A stretch of DNA of 64,000 nucleotides, from assembly GCA_036852015.1 (NCBI GenBank), contig JAANDG010000573.1, positions 29,948 to 93,947 of the forward strand. The letters are read 5' to 3'. The translations under genes were made by a program, and so were the position numbers. Positions 1 to 16,109 of this stretch are shown piece after piece (within the stretch, counting starts at the first letter, position 1; each line of letters starts with the position of its first letter). Source of the stretch: Pelodera strongyloides. Taxonomy: Eukaryota > Nematoda > Chromadorea > Rhabditida > Rhabditidae. The notes below the pieces were generated by a model, which worked only from the letters and a program-made list of their open reading frames with translations, did not search any database and had not been told where the DNA came from.

Positions 1-1229
1 AAGAGAGGGATATAGAGAAGTAGAGAAAGACAGATATAAAGAAGAACGTGGAATATCCTTTGATTGTGAGCATTTTGAAGTTTGAAGGATCATTCGAGTG
101 TTGACAAACAACACAACAAATTCCTTCAGGTAAGGGGTTTCGAAATTTTGAACAAAGGGAATACGTGGATATCTTTAAAGGGATAAGCTCTCACGGAACC
201 ACGCGGGGTTGTTCCTTTGATAAATTGAGCTAATTTTCCATCGCTTGTAATTAGTCCGTCTGTTTTTTTTTTGTTATGAGCAAGACCAGAGTTTGTAATT
301 AGCACCGCTCAACTCAAGTTGGAAAGTTGAAAAATAATTGTTGAAACATTTTGGCAAAAAGCTATGTAAGCGAACTTCATGACACAAAGTGGCACAACTT
401 TATGACACACTTCATGACACAAAGTGCTCGGCACTTACATCATATGTCGCCAAGAATAGGCGGGAAAAAGTTTCGCAGTGGACTGTCGGAGTTTCACAAA
501 ATGCACAGTTCTTACAAAATGTCCGAAAATTTGGAAAGTCCAAGTGACACCACAGTTCCCACAGATAGTCGTAGTGGACTTGTTTTGCCATCAAGAAGCT
601 GGACGTACGAACCAGTGCTTGTACGCACGCCGCATACGCCGCACAAGTCTCACACTGTTTACAAAGATTTAGATTTACGAAGATGTTGCTTGTGACGCGT
701 AAACTGGCTTAATCTTTTCGCGGTTGCAAAACAAATTGCAATATCTTAAACGACCAGACCCATGAAAAAAGGCAAATTGCTGGTACAGATAATTGGTAAA
801 TATGTATACGAGACTTGGAAAAAACTTACTTGTAGAGATGGAGAATCAGAGACATAGGCAGAGATATAGAGATTTTTATATAGAGATCATAGGCAGAGAT
901 ATAGAGATTTAAGAGAGAGAGCGAGAGAGAGAGCGAGAAGAGAAGGATAGAGAATTAGAGAAAGCACGAGAGGGATAGAGAGATAAAGATAGAAATAAAG
1001 GAAGGAACACATAGATAGATCCCAAGTATCCACAAGACAGTAAAAACAGTTCTCGTCCACCAGGAAAAAACAACCAGATTCCCAAAATGAGTGTTCGAAA
1101 AGCAAGGAGATCTCGTCTCAAGTGCTACTGTTGTTCCAACCAGAACAATAAGACAAGGAAGATATACAAAGATATATTTACACGTGCATGCAAAGAAAGC
1201 TGGGATCCGCGTTACTTTATGGGAGGATA
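1..1229. other. No gene seen; GA-rich spacer
   Basis: Several GA/AGAG runs (1-40, 830-1000) and a short repeated 'catgacacaaagtg' pair (378-425). No exon or element supported. Confidence 0.6.
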
Positions 1230-1353
1230 TCAAAGCGTTATGACACGTTGCTTGGGAAACGAACGTTGGGCAACTCTTTCTCATATAATTATGTAAACTA
1301 AATGATAATGCAGTTCTGTAAGGAAAAAATTTCCACATGTCATACCGCTTTAA
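1230..1353. mobile_element. Family H related element
   Basis: AAAGCGTTATGACACGTTGC ... CACATGTCATACCGCTTTAA. Confidence 0.65.
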
Positions 1354-1462
1354 AAATTATAGTTTGGTTGGGTAGCTCTTGGATGAAAAAACGGAAATGT
1401 TGATGCCATAGGGGGAATGGATTCGCGATTTGTTTTATAAAATTTTGTAATATTTTTATTAT

Positions 1463-1468
<6 letters not shown>

Positions 1469-1511
<43 letters not shown>
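1469..1511. repeat. Poly-A tract
   Basis: 43 A after ATTATTATTAAA; possibly a retroposon tail but no body is recognised. Confidence 0.9.
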
Positions 1512-1513
<2 letters not shown>

Positions 1514-1914
1514 GAAAAATACACAAGCAAGCGGAAGCTTATTAAAAATATATATTTACTCTATCAAGAAAAATTATCACTCACAAATTGAATACTCAAT
1601 TGAATAAAAAGAATAATTGAATAAAAAAACTGTGTCACATAAGGCAAACTGCTAAAAACATACACTGCTGCAGTTACAAGAAGTGAAATAATGCATATTA
1701 TTAATTCATAGGAAATACACACACAAACTAAGCTATTCTAGGACTATTCACTATTTGGTACATTAGAATACTCTTCTGAAGAAGCTGCCTTCCATATTTA
1801 CATGCGGCGGTGAATTTTAATAAATAAATCCATTATTTTTCCTCAGCTCTAGTTTTCCGTTGCTTTGGACAGTGCGATGACAGATCGAAGACTGAAATAC
1901 ATATATAGATCATA

Positions 1915-2494
1915 GTACTCCAAAATCATCATTTTGCTTAGTTTACTTGAATTAAGTAAAGTATAAAGAAAAATACTTTACCAAAACCGAATAATTTGAA
2001 TTCAAACTCAGGGAGTGAACAAATAGAAAAGTAGTTCTACTTAAGGCGAAATGCTAGCCCCTTTGAAAAATTTGCATATGATAAGCAAATCCTATGTATC
2101 CTATGCTAATTTTGTACGATTGCCGTGGACGATCGTACAAAATTAGCATAGGATACATAGGATTTGCTTATCATATGCAAATTTTTCAAAGGGGCTATCA
2201 TTTCGCTTTAACTAGCGCTGGATTATGAAACGTATATGCCTGCAGACCCTTGCAGTATACGTAAAGATATAATATGCAGATATTTGCCGAAATAATTACT
2301 CCCGATCGGGAAGCAGCTGTATGAACACGTTTCGTGATCCTGCGGTAGTTCAGTAGAACTACTTTTCTACTTGTTCACTCCCTGAGTTGGAATTCACATT
2401 ATTCGGTTTTGGTAAAGTATTTGTCTCTATTCTTTACTAAATACAAGTAAACTCGAAGAAAAACGATGATTTTGTAGTGGCTGCGATCCTTTAA
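1915..2494. mobile_element. TTAA palindromic element, family O, containing a nested element
   Basis: Inverted halves share 'actccaaaatcatcattttg', 'gtagttctacttaa' and 'gattatgaaacg'; the right end is CTGCGATCCT-TTAA. A second palindrome (2041-2211) is inserted at its internal TTAA; the other family copy (37759-38198) is uninterrupted there. Confidence 0.85.
2041..2211. mobile_element. TTAA palindromic element, family I, nested in family O
   Basis: Near-perfect hairpin: GGCGAAATGCTAGCCCCTTT ... AAAGGGGCTATCATTTCGCT between two TTAA. The centre contains GATTGCCGTGGACGATC. Same family as 22582-22752. Confidence 0.9.
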
Positions 2495-2577
2495 GTAAAC
2501 TTTTAGTAAACGTTTGTTGCTTACGGCGCTTTACCCCTGGAGGGTGAATCCTGTTCTAAATGTTACGTGGACTTACA

Positions 2578-7460
<4,883 letters not shown>

Positions 7461-7577
7461 TGGTGATATTTGCGATGTTCTGAAATAAGAGAAATTATGG
7501 GCTGATTTGATCTATTAAAATATATTATTGTACGAAATTGTATCTTTAACAAAGTAAGTAAAAGCGAGACATGAAAG

Positions 7578-7731
7578 GAAATACCGGCCGGTTTTCGAAA
7601 CACATCGAGCACACCAGCATGCAGCTCATGCAAATGACCATAAATTAGAAGAAAAAATTGAGGTAATTTCGACCAAATTAGAAGTAAGAAGTGAGTTGTC
7701 CACGATGCGTTTCAAAAGTCGGCCGGTATTG
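7578..7731. mobile_element. Family B palindromic element, eroded ends
   Basis: GAAATACCGGCCGGTTTTCG ... TCAAAAGTCGGCCGGTATT; TTAA sites not preserved. Lies just upstream of the ADH start exon. Confidence 0.8.
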
Positions 7732-7737
7732 GAGATG

Positions 7738-7985
7738 GCAGGAACTGAGGATAATTTCCTAAAAAATTGCCAAACGAAGCGGAATAACCAATTCGGTAAC
7801 AGTATTAGCCATGAACATGATCAATTACTAATTTGTAACCTTCGGTTTCTCTACGTTTTCGGAAAAAATACAACTGCAAAAATTGGACTTGTCAGTGCCC
7901 GGGACACTCCTTATCTTTACCCCACGGGTCACTTCCGGGGGTAAATAAAGGTAGTAAAATCCCATTGGCGAGCATTTGGCGAACC
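7738..7985 (-). repeat. Inverted partial copy of the left end of the duplicated cassette
   Basis: Reverse complement of 21150-21372 (shares the Asn/Phe-rich frame 'ttgatcatgttcatg', 'ggttacaaattagtaattg' and 'tttacccc'). Confidence 0.75.
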
Positions 7986-8298
7986 AATGGCAAGTGAGCA
8001 GATGAAGCTACGAAACACTTTACACATTTGTACGGTACCGTTTGGTTAAGAATGAGGTACAACAGATGAATATACAAAAGTTTCATTAGGAAAATATGTT
8101 GTTAGAATCTCTATTGTACATAGTAAACTTCAGTACTGGGAGTTCACCAAATTGTAGTAGAAAATGCGGCTTTTGTAATATCGGCGAACCTATCCCTTTA
8201 ACATCCATTTATGTAATTACCTATGTACACTTATCAGTGTCGAACACTCGATTTCTGTATTTTATTCGGACTCTACATAAACTTTTATGGCCACAATG

Positions 8299-8491
8299 TT
8301 AAAGGGAATATGTAGGCACTCAAACTGCGTAAAACAAATGCGAAACTGGAGTTTCCATTACTAGACATGAATTTAAGTATGCGGCTGCATTTGCAAATTC
8401 GAATATTCTGATTGTTGTTGTTTCCTTAATGGGGAACACACATTCTATTAATACAGCTTTACTTCAAAAAGGGCATACATATTCCCTTTAA
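8299..8491. mobile_element. TTAA element with AGGGAATATGT ends
   Basis: TTAA-AGGGAATATGTAGGC ... GCATACATATTCCCT-TTAA, 193 bp; only the ends are inverted. Confidence 0.75.
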
Positions 8492-8499
8492 ACAACAAA

Positions 8500-9029
8500 G
8501 TATTACCTAGAATTGTGTATACGTGAAACATAGTAGCTTTGTAGCCAGTTAAAGACCTAATATGTTAAAAGAAAAATGTGAAAGTCGTGTTCCACATGGG
8601 AAATCGCTCAAAAGCGAGCCAGCCAAGATAAAATCCCCCTAAAACACTAAAAAAATTATATGGCCACCTTGCTTCCTATTTTGTTCTGTTTTGTTCCGCT
8701 TACTATTAGATAAGCTAATCGTAAAATGGAAAAAACTCCGTGACACTAATGGAAAAGTGGTATTCTTTGTATTTTTGTGTACGCATACGCTTGGACTGTG
8801 CTCCTTTATGCAAGGGTTAAGAATTGATTTAGTCATCTGGAACTCGTCGACTTCTCTGTGCGCGGCGAATACCGAGCGTGTAAATTAGGCGCCGGCGAGG
8901 AGCTGGCGAAGGTTGAGCGAAAAAATACTTCGCCGCACACCATAGGAGTTTTAAGCGGCAAAACCAGAGATAGGTTTTGAACATTGTGTTGAGAGAAACT
9001 GAGGAGACGGTCTTGAATTTTAATAATGA
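8500..9029. other. Nothing recognised
   Basis: Unique-looking sequence between two repeat copies; no exon, palindrome or tRNA-like motif found. Confidence 0.5.
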
Positions 9030-9185
9030 ACCTCTTACGCTTCAAGAGCGTACACCTTTATACAATGGCGGTACAATACATTTTCGAAGTAAGCTTAGGA
9101 CCTGTTCCGCAGATGTCCTGAGCAGTGGGCGACGAGTTCCAGATGACAAATTGCTCTAAGTCTTCGAGCTAGGGCCAGGAGGAAT
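9030..9185 (-). repeat. Retrotransposon 3'-end fragment, family L
   Basis: Same consensus as 12198-12352, reverse orientation. Confidence 0.75.
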
Positions 9186-9515
9186 TTATTTGCTAGCCAT
9201 AAGCAACATTATAAACTGCGTTGAACCATCCTTCACGTAGCATATACAAAAAAAGATTATACAAAAAAAACTATAACTAAAGCCATATGCTTCGGATAAA
9301 CTATAAACACAGAGTAGAATAATAAACCAGAGGCCAGCTTACCAAGCCACAGACAATTTTCTCTGTTAATTTTATTTTAACTGCTTACAGAAGTTAAACA
9401 CCCAACTTCTTACATAAGATAATAATCATATGGTGTTTCAGTGTTATATCAAACGAACAATACTGTAGAAATACAGGAACATCGTGGATTTTATTTTCAG
9501 GCGGACTTATATACA

Positions 9516-10830
9516 CGACCCGTTTGGCTGTGACTTATTATGTGTATCCGTAGTTTGAGGCACAGCCCTCTTGTAAATTCACATTTTCGTTTTTCGCTAT
9601 ATTGTAGTCTCAAAACACAGTTTTTGTAGTGAAATAGAGAAAGGGGGAGAGAACCAAAGAAAGAGAGAGAGACTGATCGACAGAGACTCAAGAGAGACAG
9701 GCATTGAGACTGGAGAGAGTTACACAGAAAGAGAGAGAAGGGAGAGACAAATCAAGAGAGAACACAGGGAGCAAAAAGAGCGAGAAATCATAAAAAGTCA
9801 CATGGTGATAGAGAATAGCAAAAAAATAATATGAACAGAGTTGATAAGCCATCGCGCCATCATTTAATATAACACATGTTTTTGTTTAAATGAAAGAACG
9901 AAGATCATCTGTGCTTCGGTTTGGTCGAGTTTTGTTCGAAAAAGCAAATACTGCTTCATCAAATTTATCAAGTGTTCGTTCAGTACACATGTACCTACAT
10001 ATACACAAACGGTATTATTGCCCAGACCACAAAAAAACGTCTGTAACCGGTCGTCAAATGGTTTTCACCGAAAAAACCATTTGGTATCGGCTCCCTGACC
10101 TTTTGATGGCCATGTGGTGACCACCGAAAAAACCGAGAACAGTGACCAAGTGGGCTACTCCGCTCCTATGTAGCACAAAACACACATACGCACGCACGCA
10201 CACACGCGCGCACGCACGCACGCACAAACACACATACATACATTTACGCACACCGAACATCCAAAAGTGTTAATGTAGTTCTGCCGCCGATAGACATAGC
10301 AGACCCTCGTAGAGATCGAAAATACAATGATTACTCGGAAACGATAATTCGAAATACTAACAGAGACGATTCAGAGTCTCACCTCGGAGAAAACATTCTC
10401 TATTTGTATATTGGTTTCCAAAACAGACGCCGAATCATTGGACTGCTAAAGGTACCAGCCATTCCGACCTAGTTTATTATTGGTTCTTGAAGGCGTTGGC
10501 AGGATTCACTAAATACCGGTGGCCCTTCCATGGATAGGGCATATAAGCCACCGCGTACTGTACTGAACGTGGTCTTCTGAAACGCATACCGGAAATCAAC
10601 ATTACTCTGTAAAAGACTAAAACTGATAAAACAAAAACATTGATCAAGTTCAGAAACACGGGTACTAAGTAGTACACATCCAGAAAGGATGAACAGAGCG
10701 CTGCGCTGAATTGGCACACATTCTGCTAGCGGCGGTCGTTTTGCAAACGCACGGCGCGGCACTGGACAATGGACCATGCACCTACACCCTATCGTTTTCC
10801 CCAATATAGAAAATACGTGACCACACTATT
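9516..10830 (+). repeat. Interspersed repeat R1, longest copy
   Basis: Shares 'gtttggctgtgacttatt', 'atattgtagtctcaaaacacag', 'atgaaagaacgaag' and 'acgtggtcttctgaaacgcatacc' in order with 16110-17223. Its last ~225 bp (10600-10830) are shared with 26255-26490. No transposase or reverse transcriptase frame is visible. Contains a GA tract and an AC/GCAC tract (10170-10250). Confidence 0.8.
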
Positions 10831-11214
10831 TTGCAAACTCAGCCATAGATGTGCCACATGCGCCCCCCCCCCATGGGATGGGATTTTACCAACTTTACCC
10901 CCGGAGATACCCGTCGGGTAAAGATAAGGTGGGTCCCGAGCACTGACAAAACCAATTTCTGCAGTTTTTTTCCGAAAACGTAGAGAAACCGAAGGTTACA
11001 AATTAGTAATTGATCATGTTCATGACAAATAGAAACGTTTTGCCCGACATTGATTTTCTGCTGTTTTTGATCAATTTTGGACATTTACAACTCCATTTTG
11101 TGTCTTAACTACCAGAAAATGCATCATTTTCGAAAAATGTCATTTTCAGGTCGAAAAGCCTTCAGACCATTTTGCCCATTTTTCATTTTTTTTCAACATT
11201 TGTTGAATATTTTT

Positions 11215-11692
11215 GACGTTATAAATGACCACGATTAGGCTCCGAAAAGACCTGAAGCCATTGACAAATGTAGACCTCGGAGAACTTGTCAATGAGTTAA
11301 AAATCAAGAATTTCCGTGGTGTTTTTATGCGTGACACTCTCCCGGATATGATACTATCAAGGAATTGTAAATCTTGACTATAAGGGTACTTATTGTGTTT
11401 GCTATAAAAGGATGAAGGAAAAAAGTTATTACTTCGATTCTTTCAAGAAGTTATCAATTATAATTATCTCAAAAATAATGGGGAAGAAGATTATCTAATT
11501 GAATACTCAACATTTCAAATACAAGAATTTGCTACACATATTTGTGGTTATTTCTGTCTTCTAGTTTTGAAAATGCTTGAAAACAGTGTTTTTCAAAAAG
11601 TATATTTTTATGAGCGATGGCTATCACTAGAATCAACAAACGAATCGTTTTCAAATAATGATAATGTAAGATTGAAGATAATTTTCATCTGA
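11215..11692 (+). pseudogene. Decayed adenovirus-type (C5) cysteine protease of Polinton/Maverick type, copy 1
   Basis: Fragments in several frames: DLKPLTNVDLGELVNELK, IKNFRGVFMRDTLP, KGTYCVCYKRMKEKSYYFD, then YSTFQIQEFATHICGYFCLL. The order of an N-terminal helix, a G(T/S)HW-like strand, YFDSF and an ...CG.FC motif is that of the adenain-like proteases coded by Polintons/adintoviruses. Here the His position reads Tyr (GTYC), part is deleted, and stops and frameshifts interrupt it, so it is inactive. Followed by a CT microsatellite (11705-11826). Confidence 0.6.
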
Positions 11693-11704
11693 AGTAGCAT
11701 TGTA

Positions 11705-11764
11705 GTCTCTCTCTCACTCTCTCTCTCACTCTCTCTCTGTTTCTCTCTCTCTATTCTCTCTCTC

Positions 11765-11826
<62 letters not shown>
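11705..11826. repeat. CT microsatellite in cassette copy 1
   Basis: (CT)n with TATT interruptions; matches 23800-23915 in copy 2. Confidence 0.95.
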
Positions 11827-11831
<5 letters not shown>

Positions 11832-12197
11832 AGAAGACTTTCACTTTCCATCTAGAGTTGGGTCGGGTTGTGAGCGAGAAATAGGTCGTTCGAATGCCGC
11901 CTTCTTTCTTCCTTCCTTTATTTCAATCTGGTGGCTGTTCATAATAACTACACATATTATATTCTTATATTATAATAGAATCGACTATTATAAAACTAAC
12001 ATATTTTACTATCGCTCTTCTCGATTCGTATTGATCTCCTTGCGCTACTCTCCTATTTTTCCAGACGATTCTATGTTGACTACACTCTTTATCTGTCTCT
12101 GCCTTGGGACCAATGTACATGCAGGTTTGTTAGTTAGAATATATGCTTGGACAAAAAAACATATTCCGCTTCCTTATTAATATGACAAAAGATGACC

Positions 12198-12352
12198 TAA
12201 AATAAGTCCTGGTCCTAGCCCGAAGACGTCGAGCAATTTGTCATCTGAAACTCGTCGCCTACTACTCAAGACCTCTGCGGAACATGTCATAAGCAAACAT
12301 TGAACCTGTATTTTCACCCTTGAATAAAGGTGCACGCTCTTGAAGCGTAAAA
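12198..12352 (+). repeat. Retrotransposon 3'-end fragment (family L) in cassette copy 1
   Basis: CTAGCCCGAAGACGTCGAGC, TCATCTGAAACTCGTCGCC, GACCTCTGCGGAAC and AATAAAGGTGCACGCTCTTG, ending GCGTAAAAC plus an AATTTA repeat. Absent from cassette copy 2. Resembles the truncated 3' end of a non-LTR element. Confidence 0.75.
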
Positions 12353-12401
12353 CAAATTTAAATTTAAATTTAAAAGTCCCTACACAAATTCAAAATTTCA
12401 G

Positions 12402-13048
12402 ATGATATCAACACCCGGTTGGTCAGCGCTCCTTCGATCTCAACATTAACTACAATAGGCAACAGTCTCTCTTCTTCGGATCCCATCACTTCGTCATCTT
12501 CACTGATTGACGTGAAGGAAGAGCTAACCAAGATTGCTACAACATGTCTGAGGCCAGAAGATTTAGAACTGCTAACTGGGAACTGTAATAGACACGGCGT
12601 AGTACGGTGGTTTATCCACACTTTAATCGAGGAAAGTGCAGTGGCCATAGGTCTAAGAGAGTTACGTGCGGCACTCAAATTGCCCCCGCCTGCACCCTGG
12701 CAACCACTTAACCGAACCGAACCCACAGAACATGAGCTGGCGTCTGCATCCACAATTGAGGAGTACTACACATTGAAGGAGCCTCGCTCAAAAATGAGAA
12801 GCCTTGATAGCGAATATTTATTTGAGCATAATGTAGTTACCGCCATCGCATACTTAGACAAGCGCCTGCCCTCGATACAAAACGTTTTCAGGAGAACCTT
12901 TGAAGAGATTTGTCCATCTGCTCCAAAAGCTCTAAATAAGAAAGAAATCGATAGTATGATTGAAGCATTACACGCGACGTCTGCCAGCATTGACAGTGCG
13001 ACTTCGAAAATGCTTAGACGACATGAATGTGAGGATGTAGTGAATTAG
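12402..13048 (+). CDS. Terminal-exon-like ORF of unknown function, cassette copy 1
   Basis: Open from an acceptor (AAAATTTCAG) to a TAG; about 215 codons with no early in-frame ATG, so it reads as a last exon rather than a stand-alone gene. The protein is acidic and polar: a Ser-rich start (SLSSSDPITSSSSLIDVKEE), a Pro-rich PPPAPWQPL segment, then predicted helices (YLDKRLPSIQNVFRRTFEE). I do not recognise the family. Its near-identical partner is at 24365-25011. The frame is intact in both, with scattered amino-acid differences (for example Asn/Thr and Glu/Ala), which suggests recent duplication or constraint. It lies downstream of a decayed Polinton-type protease, so it may be element-borne (inference). 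Confidence 0.6.
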
Positions 13049-13328
13049 AAAATATTATAATTGCCCATTTATTGAAAGATGTTAGCGCAATGATTTTATA
13101 GAGTAAACGTTATATTGATATTAATTGATAAAAAATATTATTTTTAACTATTTCAAACAGTTTCTATTATAGATTATAGTTCCGTTACTTTCGCCCCAAA
13201 CACCCTTCTTTACTCTGTTTTCATGTCACAATAATATCTTTATCACAATCTAAGTTTATCAATGATAGAATCGCAAATATAAATAATAAAAGTATCAATA
13301 AAATCAGAACTGTTCTTTCTCTTCATTG

Positions 13329-14780
13329 CTAATTGACGCACTTCAAAACTTCGCAGAGGTCCCTTGCAGTTTTCTGCAAATACATATCTTGAGGCTTCTT
13401 GCTATTTTTAAATAAATTATGTAAATTAGTAAATTATAATTATAAAGTAAAAATCAGGCCCTAAGCCTACAATTTATAGATAGGAGTAACAAACCTTAGC
13501 ATTTATGTAATCTCCCAACAAGCCTGAGACTTGAAAAACGTCTGTAAACGCAGATAGACAGTCAGAATCCTGTGTAGGGCATAGGATTGTAGACATGGCC
13601 GTATTCAGTTTGGGTAAAGGTCTGTTTAAAACCTGAAAATACGCGATAAATAAATTATTCCACACTATTATTAACTGACTGACTGTGTAAGAAAGGTAAC
13701 ACGAAATTCGTTTTATTTCCTTTACCAGACGGCTATCGCCGCCTGAGGCGACTTTCAAAACCTAAAATGCAGGAACATAGTGAGCACACTTATGTTAAAC
13801 GTTTGCAACGTATTTTGAAAAATCATGAAATAAAATTCGAATTTTGCTTGCTCAAGACGGGGCTCCAGCTCTCCTTTTATATCCTTTAGATATTCAAATT
13901 TTCGTTGCGTTCACACGCGGCTTCAAATAAAAAAGTAAATTCTTCTCCTTTATATAATAAGACCAGCCGTTCGAAGAGCCCTACAGGCTCTTCTCCGACT
14001 GGAGGAATCGGCCTTCGGCCGATTGTTACCCTATTTAAACATTCACTCGTCTACAAAGTCATTTATGACTGGGGAAACGTATAATATGAGTCTGGATCTC
14101 CATTAGGCTACCATGCAACTTTGCCAATGAAAGTGCAAATTTGTCATTGAAGGTGCTAAGCCTCAGCCTATCATAAGCTAGCATAGCTCGACAGGTAGAG
14201 CTTTGGACTGGGAATCGAGATATTGTGTGCTGCTGTGGGTTCGAATCCCGCCAGCGGCAATGATTTTGTGTATACGAAATTTTCTTTATGAACAGCTTTC
14301 GTTGTGCACATAAAAACAAACCCGTGACAAACTCTTCTCCTTTATATAATAAGATATTCTTAAGTGTAAAAGTAATGTTTACCGTAAAAAGGTGGTCGAG
14401 AAATAACTCGCAGCTGGAACAACTCCAGGAGCCGTCTTCCAGCTCCTTACCCTTTGAATCCCTGAAACATTACATTCCATATTTTATTAGTCCCCAAATT
14501 ATGCTTTTATGAGTGAATTTCATGATGAAAAGATGGTTATTTGATGTCCTGAAATCACTACAGAAAAATAAACTTACATGTCTGGGCAGAGAAACAATAG
14601 ATGCGCACAAGTGAAGCGCTTAGATGATTCTGAGGGGCTTGTAGGAAACATTTGGAGCGTAAGTTCTTCGAGAATACTGTTTACACTTTCTGTTGCCAAC
14701 AGGCATTGTGCCGTGTCAACAGTTAAGCGGCACAGTCCTCTGGCTACTGAATCCGAAGACGACACGATGGCCTTTATGCC
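13329..14780 (-). CDS. 3' part of an unidentified gene, four exons
   Basis: Exons in transcription order: 14578-14780 (GIKAIVSSSDSVARGL..., 67 codons plus 2 nt, ends LLFLCPD), 14383-14461 (DSKGKELEDGSWSCSSCELF), 13495-13632 (ends VFQVSGLLGDYINAK) and 13329-13397 (KPQDMYLQKTARDLCEVLKC, stop TAG). Donors GTAAGT, GTAAAC and GTTTGT and acceptors ATTTAG, TTTCAG and TTTCAG all join in phase. The sequence is helical and Leu/Cys-rich like an alpha-solenoid protein; I cannot name it. Upstream, a strong donor at 14979/14980 may end a further exon (CLSLIR), but its start is unclear. The last exon has two tandem acceptors (AAATAG/CAAG); the upper one would give a different, longer C-terminus ending at 13243. 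It converges on the 209-residue ORF. Confidence 0.65.
13720..14360. repeat. Repeat sharing both ends with 60594-60838
   Basis: GCCGCCTGAGGCGACTT near one end and TTTATATAATAAGAT at the other recur in 60594-60838. The tRNA-like sequence and two small hairpins (13980-14030) lie inside. Overlaps intron sequence of the unidentified gene. Confidence 0.6.
14163..14262 (+). repeat. tRNA-like sequence (pseudogene or SINE head)
   Basis: Box A TAGCTCGACAGGTAGAGC and box B GTGGGTTCGAATCCCGC with a perfect T-arm. The long variable region is Ser/Leu-like and the anticodon stem is broken. The acceptor 3' strand CAGCGGC has no matching 5' strand, so I do not call a functional tRNA. Confidence 0.65.
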
Positions 14781-14799
14781 CTAAATGTGTTTTTTTAAT

Positions 14800-15650
14800 A
14801 CATGCAGCTTTCCAAATGCAGATTTTTACATTATATAATAGTAAAAAATGATTACCGAACGGACGTCTCCTATAACGTTGGGACAATCCTTGCAGTTAGC
14901 ATATGCACTGAAAATTTCTCAGATAAAATAATTTATGAAATGTGTGGAATAAAGAAAATTAAAACACAGCAGAACTTACTCGGATAAGTGACAAGCACTC
15001 GGTTCATAAGTGCAGGTGAGACAGTGGTTTGCGGACACAGAAATAGAGAGACTATAGAGAATAAGGCACAGTTGAAGCAATTTAGACTGGTTGATCGCCA
15101 TCCCTAAATTTTCACAAATTTTGTGCTAAAAATTGTAAAATTGGGAAATTGTAATCTGGGGCCTATTGCACCAAAATGAAATACAATCGTTTGAAAGAAA
15201 AATCATGTTGGTGCCATAGGCGGCTGCTGATCAACAATCTTTAACGCCTTTTTATACCACCAAGCCACTCGATTGTATACGTGGTCCTGTATACAAATGT
15301 CAATCATAATGCATTCCAATCCAAAATGAGTCTCATGATCGCCTGATTTCTGTCATCATGTTCAGGGCTTCAATCATGCTCTTTATCAGTCACAAGTTCT
15401 GTGCTTGGACTCTGTTCGCTGTAAACTAGAAGCACGCATGATATTTTATTTGGGCACCAAATAAAATAGCAAAATAGAAAAGGAAGAATATAAAATAGGA
15501 AAAAACCTTATGGCACTATTTCTTTTGTAATCCAAACGTTTCCATATGCCATTTTTGAATGGCCATCATTAATTATACAGCGTTTATGCTCTGTTTGTAG
15601 TTCATCATTATTAAGAACAACTTCATTCTGACACTGTGTATACAATTGGT
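14800..15650. other. Mostly unassigned; possible further exon of the unidentified gene
   Basis: A consensus donor on the minus strand (CCGA|GTAAGTTC at 14979/14980) follows a long pyrimidine-rich stretch; otherwise nothing supported. Confidence 0.4.
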
Positions 15651-15653
15651 GTT

Positions 15654-16106
15654 TCACAGATCTAATGTTATACAATACTGCTGCTTTCTAATAACCTTTT
15701 TATTAAACAAACAATCTTTACAATCATCAACTTTTAGATCATTTTTCACAATACACTTCTTGATACCTTTCCACTTTTTATTTACAGGTTCTTTAGGATC
15801 AAGTGCTTTATAGGCATATTGTTTTGGTTTCAGAACAACTAATTCAGTCATAATCTTTCCATTTAATTCATCTTTGAACTTTCCAACAACTTTTTCATTT
15901 TCTTCTGAGTATAGCACATGATTTTCTGGATAATCACTGAAATCAAAGTGCTTTCGAAAAAATATATCAATTTGAGTGTCTTTGCAGGCATCCTCAGTTT
16001 TTATGTCATATATCAGACTGTCAGTATCTTGATAACACAATTGAACATTTTCAAATCCATACTTCTTTTGCATAATATTGTAATGAAAATCATACACCAA
16101 ATACAA
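15654..16106 (-). pseudogene. Protein-primed family B DNA polymerase, C-terminal fragment (Polinton/adintovirus-like)
   Basis: An open 150-codon stretch with the family B motif C (CYQDTDSLIYDI), then GKFKDELNGKIMTELVVLKP, KQYAYKA and a KGIKK motif near the end. This arrangement is typical of polymerases in Polintons and related viruses. The exonuclease domain and polymerase motifs A and B are missing, so it is a relic. No matching integrase, ATPase or capsid gene is recognisable nearby. A 1.1-kb repeat begins directly at its 5' side (16110). Confidence 0.7.
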
Positions 16107-16109
16107 TAT

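Larger units (their letters stand above)
10843..13348 (+). repeat. Duplicated cassette, copy 1 (protease relic, CT tract, 209-residue ORF)
   Basis: Collinear with 21148-25498. Landmarks shared in order: the 'ttacaaattagtaattgatcatg' block, 'cgttttgcccgac', the protease relic, CT microsatellite, 'attatattcttatattataatag', the ORF, and a right end at GACGCACTTC. Copy 1 uniquely contains a retrotransposon 3' fragment (12198-12352). The right edge reaches the last codons of the unidentified minus-strand gene. Confidence 0.85.

Noticed and set aside
13980..14030. Two small GC hairpins (AAGAGCC/GGCTCTT and AATCGGCC/GGCCGATT) as terminators
   Set aside because: The locus is eukaryotic and the hairpins lie inside a repeat; no terminator role is supported.
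14163..14262. Functional tRNA gene
   Set aside because: Good A and B boxes and T-arm, but the acceptor and anticodon stems do not pair.
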